Source of the DNA: JBBSUX01 sp038234045
GTDB lineage: Bacteria > Pseudomonadota > Gammaproteobacteria > Burkholderiales > Burkholderiaceae_C
DNA: 6,371 nucleotides
Assembly (NCBI GenBank): GCA_038234045.1
Contig: JBBSUX010000204.1
Location: forward strand, 1 to 6,371
Direction: 5' to 3'
The notes below the pieces were generated by a model that was not told the origin of the DNA, did not search any database, and worked only from the letters and a program-made list of their open reading frames with translations. The position numbers were made by a program, and so were the translations under genes. Numbering within the stretch: the stretch's first letter is position 1; each line of letters begins with the position of its first letter. Below are positions 1 through 6,167 of this stretch, piece by piece.

Positions 1-45
1 GAGGCACCGGCCAAGGCAGCCGAAAAAGCTGGATCCGCAGATTGA
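1..45 (+). CDS. Possible C-terminal end of an unknown protein (partial, cut by window edge)
   Basis: Reading from base 1 in frame 1 gives 14 codons (EAPAKAAEKAGSAD) followed by TGA at 43-45. The Ala/Lys/Pro/Glu-rich composition is typical of flexible C-terminal tails in high-GC proteobacteria. It would end 57 bp before the convergent LysR gene stop, which is a sensible layout. With only 14 codons visible, neither the family nor even the coding status can be established. It could equally be chance in a GC-rich intergenic stretch. Confidence 0.3.
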   Translation, partial: EAPAKAAEKAGSAD

Positions 46-102
46 GCTCCCTGACCGAGGCAGCGGCCGCGCCTGCACGGCAAGGCGACGCACAAGCTGC
101 GC
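46..102. other. Short intergenic stretch between convergent gene ends
   Basis: This 57-bp gap contains a GCGGCCGC palindrome (63-70) and short GC-rich complementary stretches such as GCAG (60-63) with CTGC (73-76). None forms a long stem followed by a T-run on either strand, so no intrinsic terminator can be called. Confidence 0.4.
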
Positions 103-987
103 TCAGGGCTGCGCCCACACGTCGCGGATCACCGAAGACAGCGCAACGACGAGCGGATCGCTGGCGCGCTCGGTGGTGTGCGCCACATAGAGCTGGGCGT
201 CGACACGGGCATGGCCCCAGACCTCCCAGTCACGTCGCTCCACGCCCGGCAGTGCGACTTCTTCGCGCAGCAAGGCACAGCCGCTGCCTGCCCGCACAAA
301 CGCATCGAGCCGCGTCGTGTCCTGGCTGCGGAACGTCACATTCGGCGCCAGCCCTTGCTGCTCGAACATGCCCTGCAGCAATTTATGCACGTGGGATTCG
401 ACCGGCCCGTCCACCCATGGCAACCCTGCCAGCACACGCCAGCCGCCGCGCCGCATTTCAGGTGCAAGGCGCGACGGAATCGCCACCCGATAGCGCACCG
501 AGCACAGCGCCTCCCACTGCAGTTCACGCGGAGGATTCGCGCCGATGTAATAAGCCATCGTCACCGTGCCGGCGCGCACCTGATCCAGCAACTGAAATGC
601 ACTGTTGCCGGTGGTAGCCACCTCGACCATCGGCAGCGCCTGTTGCACGCGTGTGGCGAGCGCGCCAAGGCGCAAAAATTCAGGAGCTTCGCCCGGAACA
701 CCCAAATCGATACGCCCTGATATCTGGCCCCGCATGCTTTGTGCCGAGCCCTGCATTTCGCCCGCCGCCTTGAGCAGCGCCTCGGCTTGCGGCAACAGGA
801 TTTCGCCAGGCCGTGTCAGAAGCAGCTTGCCACCGCTGCGATCGAAAAGAGCCACACCCAGGCTTTGCTCGAGCCCCTTGATCTGCGCAGTTACTGCCGG
901 CTGAGTTACGCACAGCGCTTCGGCGGCTTTGGTGACCACGCCGAGCCGCGCAACGGTCACGAAAGCGCGAACCTGATATAGCTCCAT
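103..987 (-). CDS. LysR-family transcriptional regulator
   Basis: This is a 294-residue protein, the usual LysR-type length. The winged helix-turn-helix lies at residues 1-60, and the recognition segment around 18-50 (KAAEALCVTQPAVTAQIKGL, then the typical LFDR at 47-50) matches the family signature closely. A linker helix follows at about 60-88, and the periplasmic-binding-like effector domain runs from about 90 to 290. The start is set by family alignment (MELYQVRAFV); no good Shine-Dalgarno is visible before it. The gene follows the ABC ATPase after 25 nt on the same strand with no terminator between, so it is probably co-transcribed with the transporter and likely regulates it in response to the transported compound or a derivative. 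That role is inferred from position. LysR genes are more commonly divergent from their targets, so the tail position is unusual. The effector is unknown. Confidence 0.93.
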   Translation of the reverse strand: MELYQVRAFVTVARLGVVTKAAEALCVTQPAVTAQIKGLEQSLGVALFDRSGGKLLLTRPGEILLPQAEALLKAAGEMQGSAQSMRGQISGRIDLGVPGEAPEFLRLGALATRVQQALPMVEVATTGNSAFQLLDQVRAGTVTMAYYIGANPPRELQWEALCSVRYRVAIPSRLAPEMRRGGWRVLAGLPWVDGPVESHVHKLLQGMFEQQGLAPNVTFRSQDTTRLDAFVRAGSGCALLREEVALPGVERRDWEVWGHARVDAQLYVAHTTERASDPLVVALSSVIRDVWAQP

Positions 988-1012
988 CGTCGCAAAAACC
1001 GTGCTCGCCGGC

Positions 1013-2101
1013 TCAGGCCGGAAGCAGTCGCGCCTGGCTCCGCTCCAGCCCCAGCCCTACCGCCGCGCCTTCCGGAAATTTGGAAAGCCCCGCGTGATGC
1101 GGCTGATCAACAGCGAGCGACTGCGAACCGACACGCACCCGGTAGCGCGTGAACTCGCCGAGGAATTCACTGGCCTCGACCGTACCCGGCATCCACAAAA
1201 AGCGCGCATCCTGCGCCGCGTCGGCCACCTCTACGCGTAAGGAGTGCGGCCGGAAACTGACGATCATCTCGCGCGCATCGGGCGTTTCGGCATCGACCGG
1301 AAATGGCAAATCGCCGACGCCGTCAATACCGAGCAGTAGCTGGCCGTTCTGGCGGCTCCGGACCTGACCCCGGAGCAGGTTCATCGTGCCGACGAAGTTG
1401 GCGACAAAGCTGTTGACGGGATAGTCGTACAGCGTTGAAGGCGCTCCGACCTGCTGCAACACGCCTTTGTCCAGCACGGCCATGCGGTCGGCAGTGGTCA
1501 TGGCCTCTTCCTGATCGTGCGTGACAAAGATGGTGGTGATGCCAAGCCGCCGTTGCAAGGCCAGCAACTCCTGGCGCATCTGCACGCGCAAGGTTTTGTC
1601 GAGGTTGGAGAGTGGTTCATCCAGCAGCAGCACCTGCGGCTCGATCACGATCGTGCGCGCCAGCGCCACGCGTTGCTGCTGGCCACCGGAAAGCTGATTC
1701 GGCCGACGCTGGGCGTGCGAGGCGAGGCCCACGAGTTCGAGCGCATCGCCGACCCTGCGCCGAACCTCGCTACGCTCCACCTTACGCTCGACCAGACCAA
1801 AAGCTACGTTGTCCCAGACAGTCATGTGCGGCCACAGTGCGTAGCTTTGGAACACCATGCCGATGTTGCGTTCCCACGGCGGGACCTTGGTCACATCCTT
1901 GCCGTCGATTAGCAACTCACCATGCTGGTGTTGATTAAAGCCCGCAATCAAACGCAACAGCGTCGATTTTCCGGAGCCCGAAGGACCGAGCAAGGCGAAG
2001 AATTCTCCGGGCTCGATATCCAGATTGACATCCCGCAGCACCTCGGTGTTGCCATAGGAGAGCCGTACGTTGCGACATTGGACGCTGACTTTTTTCATCA
2101 C
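1013..2101 (-). CDS. ABC transporter ATP-binding protein (iron/phosphonate/spermidine-type importer)
   Basis: This 362-residue protein energises the importer at the cytoplasmic face. All nucleotide-binding motifs are intact: A-loop Tyr16, Walker A GPSGSGKST (39-47), Q-loop Gln85 in MVFQSYALWPHMTV, signature LSGGQQQR (137-144), Walker B VLLLDE (157-162), D-loop SNLD (165-168) and switch His195 in FVTHDQEEA. Residues from about 240 to the end form a C-terminal TOBE-like domain, as in FbpC/PotA/PhnT-type subunits. The start is ambiguous. GTG at 2101 has a GGAG (complement of 2110-2113) 8 nt upstream. The next codon is ATG at 2098, which overlaps the permease stop as TGATG with an 11-nt spacing. 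Either gives essentially the same protein and translational coupling to the permease. The subunit does not reveal the substrate. Confidence 0.96.
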   Translation of the reverse strand: MMKKVSVQCRNVRLSYGNTEVLRDVNLDIEPGEFFALLGPSGSGKSTLLRLIAGFNQHQHGELLIDGKDVTKVPPWERNIGMVFQSYALWPHMTVWDNVAFGLVERKVERSEVRRRVGDALELVGLASHAQRRPNQLSGGQQQRVALARTIVIEPQVLLLDEPLSNLDKTLRVQMRQELLALQRRLGITTIFVTHDQEEAMTTADRMAVLDKGVLQQVGAPSTLYDYPVNSFVANFVGTMNLLRGQVRSRQNGQLLLGIDGVGDLPFPVDAETPDAREMIVSFRPHSLRVEVADAAQDARFLWMPGTVEASEFLGEFTRYRVRVGSQSLAVDQPHHAGLSKFPEGAAVGLGLERSQARLLPA

Positions 2102-3891
2102 GAATGTTTCTCCACGGATCCGGATATTGCGGGTGCTAATTGCGCGACTGGCCAGTTGGCGGTGGCTTCAACAAAGGGCACTTCCGCCTCAGCTAGCGGC
2201 GCTGGCGCGAAGTGCCCACTGGTGCGCTCGACGATCAGGTGTGTCACATAGGTCCCCACTGCCACCACGACCACCGCCAGCACACCAAGTGCTGCGCCAG
2301 GCCCACGCCCAGCCACGCTCTGCATGTACAAATAAATGCCATAACTCATCGGCGCATCCGCCTCGTTCGATGTAAGCATGAGCGTTGCAGACAGCTCGAC
2401 TGCCGCCGTGATGAAGCTGGTGACGAAACCCGCCAGAATACCGCCGACCATCAGCGGCACGACCACTCGCTTGATGGTGCGTAACTTGGTGGCGCCCAGG
2501 CTCTCGGCCGCCTCTTCCAGCGAGACATGGATCTGTTGCAACGCCGCCGTGCACGATCGCAGCGCATACGGAAGCCGCCGTACCGAATACGCCAGCATGA
2601 TCATCACCCAGGTGCTGGTGAGCAGCAACGCATCGGTACCGGGCACCGTGACCCCACGATAAAACCGCAGATAGCCGATCGCCAGCACGATGCCGGGCAC
2701 CGCCAGCGCAGCGGTGGCGAGCCAGTCGAGCCACTGTCGCGCCGGGAGCCGTGTGCGCAGTATCAGATAGGCAATGGCAGTACCAATCAACACGTCGATA
2801 CCGGCGGACAGACTGCAATAAAGAAGCGTGTTCTTGATCATTCCGCCAGCATCGCTGAACATCGTGGCGTAGTGCGCCAACGTGTAGCTGTCGGGCAGTG
2901 GCGAGTAGCTCCAGATCGAGCCGAACGACAGCAGCAGTACGCCGATGTGCGGCGACAAAACCGCAAGCAGGATGAAGCCAATCCACAAATACGCGAGGAT
3001 TGATCCCTTCCGCCCCAGGGCGCGCTTCTGAATGCTGCCCCCGCCTTTTTGGGTGGTGGAGAAATCCTTGCCACGAAGCAATGCTGCCGACAGCGCCATC
3101 GCTGCGATCGAGAAGACGACCATGATCACGCTGATCACATAACCTTGGGGATCTTCAAGGCCGACCTGGGTGATGCGCAGATAGGCTTGCGGCGCCAACA
3201 TGTTGGTGATGCCCAGCACCAGAGGCGTGCCAAGGTCATCGAACACTTTCACGAACACGAGCGAGGCACCAGCTACAAAGCCGGGCAGCCCTAGCGGAAA
3301 AATGATGCGGGTAAAAAGCCGCCAGCCGCGGCAACCGAGATTGAGCGCAGCCTCCTCCATCGCGCCGTCAATATTACGCAGACACAGCGTCAGGTTGAGC
3401 AGGATGAACGGAAAGTAGTGGATCGATTCAACGAAGATGACGCCGTTGAGCCCGTCCATGATCGGGATCGTGAAGCCGAACGCCTGGTTGAGCAGCAGAT
3501 TCACGCTACCCGAGCGGCCAAAAATCAGCTGCATCGCCACCGCACCGACAAATGGCGGCATCACCAGCGGCAGCACGCCGAGCGTCTGAATCAGCACCGC
3601 GCCGCGAAAACGAAAGCGCACCGTGAGGTAGGCCAGCGGCACCGCGATGAGCGACGCGAAGATGGTGGCCATCACCGACACATACAGACTGTTGAAGAAC
3701 GATTCCTTCATCAGGTTTTGCGAGAAAAACGCGGCGAAGTGACCCGTCGTCAGGCTTCCATCGGCATTGACGAAGGCACTGTAGAACACCGTCGCGACCG
3801 GCATGATCAAGAACAGCAGAAGGAATGCCAGCACCAGAATGCCGGCGATCCATACCCCGGGCCGGACCCGGCCGGGCGAGAAGGAAAACAT
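2098..3891 (-). CDS. ABC transporter permease with two fused transmembrane domains (FbpB/PhnU-like)
   Basis: This 597-residue inner-membrane protein forms the whole translocation pore in one chain. It has two binding-protein-dependent permease domains, with about six hydrophobic segments each: roughly 13-33, 66-92, 100-124, 150-171, 202-222 and 252-272, then a hydrophilic linker (274-297), then about 298-324, 358-379, 390-410, 424-440, 480-502 and 532-553. Each half has an EAA loop that docks on the ATPase: residues 179-200 (starts EEAALNLGCRGW) and 459-480 (starts EEAAESLGATKL). The two are exactly 280 residues apart, showing the internal duplication. The ATG at 3891 has AGGAG (complement of 3901-3905) 9 nt upstream. 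The end overlaps the ATPase start by 1-4 bases. The last 40 or so residues (about 557-597) form a soluble acidic/Ala-rich cytoplasmic tail. Family knowledge places this type with iron, 2-aminoethylphosphonate and phosphoglycerate-like uptake systems; the substrate is not readable from it. Confidence 0.95.
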   Translation of the reverse strand: MFSFSPGRVRPGVWIAGILVLAFLLLFLIMPVATVFYSAFVNADGSLTTGHFAAFFSQNLMKESFFNSLYVSVMATIFASLIAVPLAYLTVRFRFRGAVLIQTLGVLPLVMPPFVGAVAMQLIFGRSGSVNLLLNQAFGFTIPIMDGLNGVIFVESIHYFPFILLNLTLCLRNIDGAMEEAALNLGCRGWRLFTRIIFPLGLPGFVAGASLVFVKVFDDLGTPLVLGITNMLAPQAYLRITQVGLEDPQGYVISVIMVVFSIAAMALSAALLRGKDFSTTQKGGGSIQKRALGRKGSILAYLWIGFILLAVLSPHIGVLLLSFGSIWSYSPLPDSYTLAHYATMFSDAGGMIKNTLLYCSLSAGIDVLIGTAIAYLILRTRLPARQWLDWLATAALAVPGIVLAIGYLRFYRGVTVPGTDALLLTSTWVMIMLAYSVRRLPYALRSCTAALQQIHVSLEEAAESLGATKLRTIKRVVVPLMVGGILAGFVTSFITAAVELSATLMLTSNEADAPMSYGIYLYMQSVAGRGPGAALGVLAVVVVAVGTYVTHLIVERTSGHFAPAPLAEAEVPFVEATANWPVAQLAPAISGSVEKHS

Positions 3892-3905
3892 GATGCGGGT
3901 CTCCT
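3892..3905 (-). promoter_or_regulatory. Ribosome binding site of the permease gene
   Basis: On the minus strand AGGAG (complement of 3901-3905) precedes the permease ATG by 9 nt, fixing that start. Its first base lies directly against the base of an upstream hairpin (3906-3939), so stem folding and ribosome access may influence each other. Confidence 0.7.
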
Positions 3906-3939
3906 GCCGTTAGGCGCGCCCCAGGGAGCGCGTAACGGC
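3906..3939 (-). repeat. Intercistronic hairpin between binding-protein and permease genes
   Basis: The inverted repeat GCCGTTA (3906-3912) / TAACGGC (3933-3939) is perfect over 7 bp. After a 2-nt GG bulge (3913-3914) it continues as CGCGC (3915-3919) / GCGCG (3928-3932), closing an 8-nt loop. There is no U-run after it on the minus-strand transcript, so it does not look like an intrinsic terminator. Stable structures after binding-protein genes, as in malE-malF, commonly protect the upstream mRNA and give more binding protein than permease. That role is inferred here. Confidence 0.65.
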
Positions 3940-3997
3940 TTCAGGTACTAGGAAAAGCGTTCGGGCCGGTACGCATGGGGGCATGAGCGTCAAGACT

Positions 3998-5323
3998 TCA
4001 CTTGCTGGCCATCTCGGTTGCCTGCTCGGCAAGCTTGCGAGCTTCTTCGTAGTGCGCAAGCGCCTTTGCATTCCAGGAGCCCTCCAGAGCAGTGGTTTGC
4101 TTGCTGGCTTTGGCATTCTTTTTGTCCGCCGCAAAGGTTGCGAGGAATTCTTTGTCTTCGGCCATCGCTGCGCTCACCACCGGGGTATAGGCCAGCATCC
4201 GCGCCTTCTTCACCAGTTCCGAAGCTTGTGGGTTTGCATGCTTGGCGATGGCTGCATCGGCCCTATCAATGGCCTTGGTGGCGGCCTGCAACTCCTTCAA
4301 ACGAAACGAGATCGTCTGATCGAAGAGCGACGACACCACGTTGTAGCGCTTGGCGGACTCCTCGGGGTCAAAGCTTACTTTCGCGCGCTTGGCTACCTCC
4401 ACTGCGTTCGGGTAGTTGGGCGGCATCTTCAACTCACTTGGTGGCAGGATCGGCAGACGCCCTATCTGCGGCAGCACCAGGAGTTGTTGCCCCTCGTTTG
4501 ACAATGTGAACGAGACGAATTTGCGGGCGTCGGCAATGTCCTTGCCACCATCGATCAGGGCAATATTGGCCGGGACGATCGCGGTCACCGACGGATAGGC
4601 AAAATCCACCGGGAAGCCCGAAAGACGTCCCGCCAGACCAAAGAAATCGATGACGATGCCGATGCCAAACTGGCCGTTATTGACGCCGTCAGGCACGCCG
4701 AAGCTGCGCTCGGTTATCTGCGCACAATTTCCGGCGATTTTCAGCAGATCCTTCCAGCCCTTGTCCCAACCTTCGCCTTGCAGAAGCGTCTCAACCGTCA
4801 AGTGCGTGGTTCCGGAACGCGAAGGCGCACTCATCGCCAGATGACCAAAATAGATTGGCTTGGTCAGGTCGCTCCATTCCTCGGGGGCCGGCAGCTTGTT
4901 GGCAGCCAGGTAGCGGGTGTTCCACATAAACCCGTAACCCGCCAGCGCCTGCCCAAGATAAAAACCGTCCGGATCATTCAGGGGGTATTTACCGATCATC
5001 TTGGGCGCGGCCGGGTTGGCCAGGTCCGCCGATGGCGCCAGAAGCTTGGCGTTTTTCAGCACTTCAAATGCATCGGGTGCCGAGGCCCAAAAAACATCAG
5101 GGCGCTGCCCGGCTGGCAGTTCTCGCACATAGGCCACGCCAGAGCCAGTGCTCTTGTTCAGGATCTCGAGCTTGATGTCGGGCTGCGCTTTTTCAAAAGC
5201 CGTTTTGTACGCCTGCGTCAGCTCCTTCGGGAACGATGTGATCACGGTGACCGTGCCGGCCTGCACAGCGGCAACGGCCATCGCGCCTGCAAAAGCGATC
5301 GCCCAGCGAGTAGGTTTGAACAT
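3998..5323 (-). CDS. Periplasmic extracellular solute-binding protein of an ABC importer (PgtC/AfuA-like)
   Basis: This 441-residue protein captures the substrate in the periplasm and delivers it to the permease. I choose ATG 5323 because AAGGAGA (complement of 5331-5337) lies 7 nt upstream and a Sec signal peptide follows at once: basic MFKPTRW, a hydrophobic Ala-rich core, and probable cleavage after VQA (residue 22). An in-frame start up to 5425 would add 34 residues that spoil the signal. The mature protein opens with TVTVITSFPKEL, the usual first strand of this class. Likely ligand-contact loops are STGSG (58-62) and SAPSRSGTTH (165-174), rich in Ser/Thr/Gly/Arg and suited to an anionic or phosphorylated ligand. 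No Tyr-Tyr pair typical of ferric-binding proteins is present. A helical, Lys/Ala-rich extension of about 120 residues (from about 320) makes it longer than the roughly 340-residue iron and phosphonate binders and resembles PgtC-like proteins as I recall them. Specificity is uncertain. Confidence 0.93.
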   Translation of the reverse strand: MFKPTRWAIAFAGAMAVAAVQAGTVTVITSFPKELTQAYKTAFEKAQPDIKLEILNKSTGSGVAYVRELPAGQRPDVFWASAPDAFEVLKNAKLLAPSADLANPAAPKMIGKYPLNDPDGFYLGQALAGYGFMWNTRYLAANKLPAPEEWSDLTKPIYFGHLAMSAPSRSGTTHLTVETLLQGEGWDKGWKDLLKIAGNCAQITERSFGVPDGVNNGQFGIGIVIDFFGLAGRLSGFPVDFAYPSVTAIVPANIALIDGGKDIADARKFVSFTLSNEGQQLLVLPQIGRLPILPPSELKMPPNYPNAVEVAKRAKVSFDPEESAKRYNVVSSLFDQTISFRLKELQAATKAIDRADAAIAKHANPQASELVKKARMLAYTPVVSAAMAEDKEFLATFAADKKNAKASKQTTALEGSWNAKALAHYEEARKLAEQATEMASK

Positions 5324-5330
5324 TCGTTTG

Positions 5331-5337
5331 TCTCCTT
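5331..5337 (-). promoter_or_regulatory. Strong ribosome binding site of the solute-binding protein gene
   Basis: The minus-strand AAGGAGA sits 7 nt before ATG 5323. It is the best Shine-Dalgarno in the window and decides the start of this gene against the upstream in-frame ATG codons. It fits the high expression expected for a periplasmic binding protein. Confidence 0.8.
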
Positions 5338-5357
5338 GTAGTGGTTCGAACGGATGC

Positions 5358-5387
5358 ACGATAGCGTCGCCAGCGCCTGCCGGCCAA
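5358..5387 (-). promoter_or_regulatory. Candidate sigma-70-like promoter of the transporter operon
   Basis: On the minus strand TTGGCC (complement of 5382-5387) and TATCGT (complement of 5358-5363) are 18 bp apart. Each matches 4 of 6 consensus positions. Transcription would begin near 5350, about 27 nt before the start codon and just ahead of the ribosome site. The match is weak, as expected for an activator-dependent promoter, and other promoters in the gap cannot be excluded. Confidence 0.3.
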
Positions 5388-5411
5388 TCATCATTTCTGA
5401 TGAACTTCATC
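5388..5411. promoter_or_regulatory. Overlapping inverted repeats, candidate operator
   Basis: Two perfect dyads share a half-site: TCATCA (5388-5393) / TGATGA (5398-5403) with a 4-nt spacer, and GATGAA (5399-5404) / TTCATC (5406-5411) around a central C. This gives three alternating half-sites immediately upstream of the candidate -35 element of the transporter promoter, a position used by activators. Binding by the LysR protein of the same operon is inference. Confidence 0.4.
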
Positions 5412-5430
5412 GGCCGAGGGCGCACTAGGG

Positions 5431-5448
5431 TTGCCCCGGATCGGGCAA
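5431..5448. promoter_or_regulatory. Inverted repeat TTGCCC-N6-GGGCAA, candidate operator
   Basis: This perfect 6-bp dyad with a 6-bp spacer lies in the middle of the divergent intergenic region, roughly 108-125 bp upstream of the transporter start codon and 82-99 bp upstream of the DUF1439 start. Its shape and position suit a dimeric regulator such as a LysR-type protein, although the half-site spacing is not the exact T-N11-A form. A short RNA hairpin in the leader of either gene is the alternative. Confidence 0.4.
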
Positions 5449-5529
5449 ACGATAGGCACCGATTTCAATGTCCTGTGGGCAAAACGATTCCTCACTCTGC
5501 CGAAACTCGTACGCGCCAGAATTGCGCTG

Positions 5530-6102
5530 ATGCAACTGCCCAACATTTCCCGCCGCCACGCCCTTCGCTTGGCGATCCCCCTTGCAATAGCTGCCTTCGG
5601 CTTACCAGCGGCCCATGCGGGCTACAACATCTTCACCGACCAATACACCCTCACCCGCGCGGAAGTCCAGACCCGGATCGCCACACGCTTTCCGCTGTCC
5701 GTTGGCACGCCGGGTCTTGTCGACTGCATCCTTTCGCATCCGCAGCTGGGCCTGGAGCCTGAACGTAATCGGTTGCGCGTGACGCTCGACGCACAGATCC
5801 GCACTCCTTTCCTGGCGCGACCCGTCGCCGGCCTGCTTGCCGTCAGCACCAGGCTCCGATTCGACATGGCAACGCTGACACTGCGACTCGATCAACCGCG
5901 GGCAGAGCGCGTGGTGCTGCAAGGACTCTCGCCGGCGGATGCCGCGCAACTGCAGGAAATCGGCGGCGCGCTTGCGGCAGAAGCTCTGCGGGACTATCCG
6001 CTGCACACCTTCCGGCCGGAAGAAATGCAGGCCGGATCACGCCACTTCTCGGTCGAATCGATTACGGTGACGGACACAGGACTCACGGTACAGCTGAGCT
6101 GA
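5530..6102 (+). CDS. Exported DUF1439 (YceB-like) protein
   Basis: This is a 190-residue protein. The start ATG 5530 is chosen because a complete signal peptide follows: SRRHALRL, a hydrophobic stretch, and GLPAAHA with likely cleavage before GYNIF. An in-frame TTG at 5431 would add 33 residues without signal character and overlaps an inverted repeat. The mature part begins with YTLTRAEVQTRIATRFPL and contains GTPGLVD. These correspond to the opening and the VPGLVD segment of YceB/DUF1439 proteins, small periplasmic or membrane-attached proteins of unknown function. E. coli YceB is a lipoprotein; here no Cys lies near the cleavage site, so the protein is probably soluble in the periplasm. The SRR motif could direct it to Tat, but it lacks a clear consensus FLK. 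There is no good Shine-Dalgarno. It is divergent from the transporter operon and probably functionally unrelated. Confidence 0.8.
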   Translation: MQLPNISRRHALRLAIPLAIAAFGLPAAHAGYNIFTDQYTLTRAEVQTRIATRFPLSVGTPGLVDCILSHPQLGLEPERNRLRVTLDAQIRTPFLARPVAGLLAVSTRLRFDMATLTLRLDQPRAERVVLQGLSPADAAQLQEIGGALAAEALRDYPLHTFRPEEMQAGSRHFSVESITVTDTGLTVQLS

Positions 6103-6108
6103 GCTGAG
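6094..6108 (+). repeat. Three tandem CTGAG pentamers across the DUF1439 stop codon
   Basis: CTGAG is repeated exactly three times, and the TGA stop at 6100-6102 lies within it. Three copies are few and may be chance. Gain or loss of a unit would shift the frame at the very end of the protein only. Confidence 0.5.
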
Positions 6109-6167
6109 CGTAGTACTGCGGTTTGGTCAAGTTGCGAGGCGCGCGATCCGCAGCAGGATGCGGTCGA

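Noticed and set aside
178..720. Plus-strand open frame of 180 codons opposite the LysR gene
   Set aside because: It is antisense to a clear LysR protein with an intact HTH and full length; Arg/His/Pro-rich shadow composition in a GC-rich genome.
2189..2986. Minus-strand open frame of 265 codons inside the permease gene in another frame
   Set aside because: The permease frame has full domain structure and EAA motifs. The alternative frame is rich in Arg/His/Trp/Cys and lacks any recognisable family.
3418..3951. Plus-strand open frame of 177 codons, rich in His/Arg/Asp
   Set aside because: It lies antisense to the permease. Its composition (many H, R, Q, D) is what the complement of hydrophobic membrane codons yields. 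No ribosome site or recognisable domain is seen.
1013..5323. Classical ferric iron FbpABC system
   Set aside because: The ATPase and permease architecture fits, but the binding protein has no Tyr-Tyr pair and is too long, and no Fur-box-like sequence was recognised upstream. I therefore keep the substrate open rather than assign fbp names.
4778..5341. Plus-strand open frame of 187 codons opposite the solute-binding protein
   Set aside because: Antisense shadow of a gene with a signal peptide, strong ribosome site and family motifs.
5324..5425. 34-residue N-terminal extension of the solute-binding protein
   Set aside because: The SD at 5331-5337 and the signal peptide both point to ATG 5323. 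The extension would bury the signal and overlaps the candidate promoter and operator.
5602..6006. Minus-strand open frame of 134 codons opposite DUF1439
   Set aside because: The plus-strand frame has a signal peptide and DUF1439 motifs; the opposite frame has no family features.
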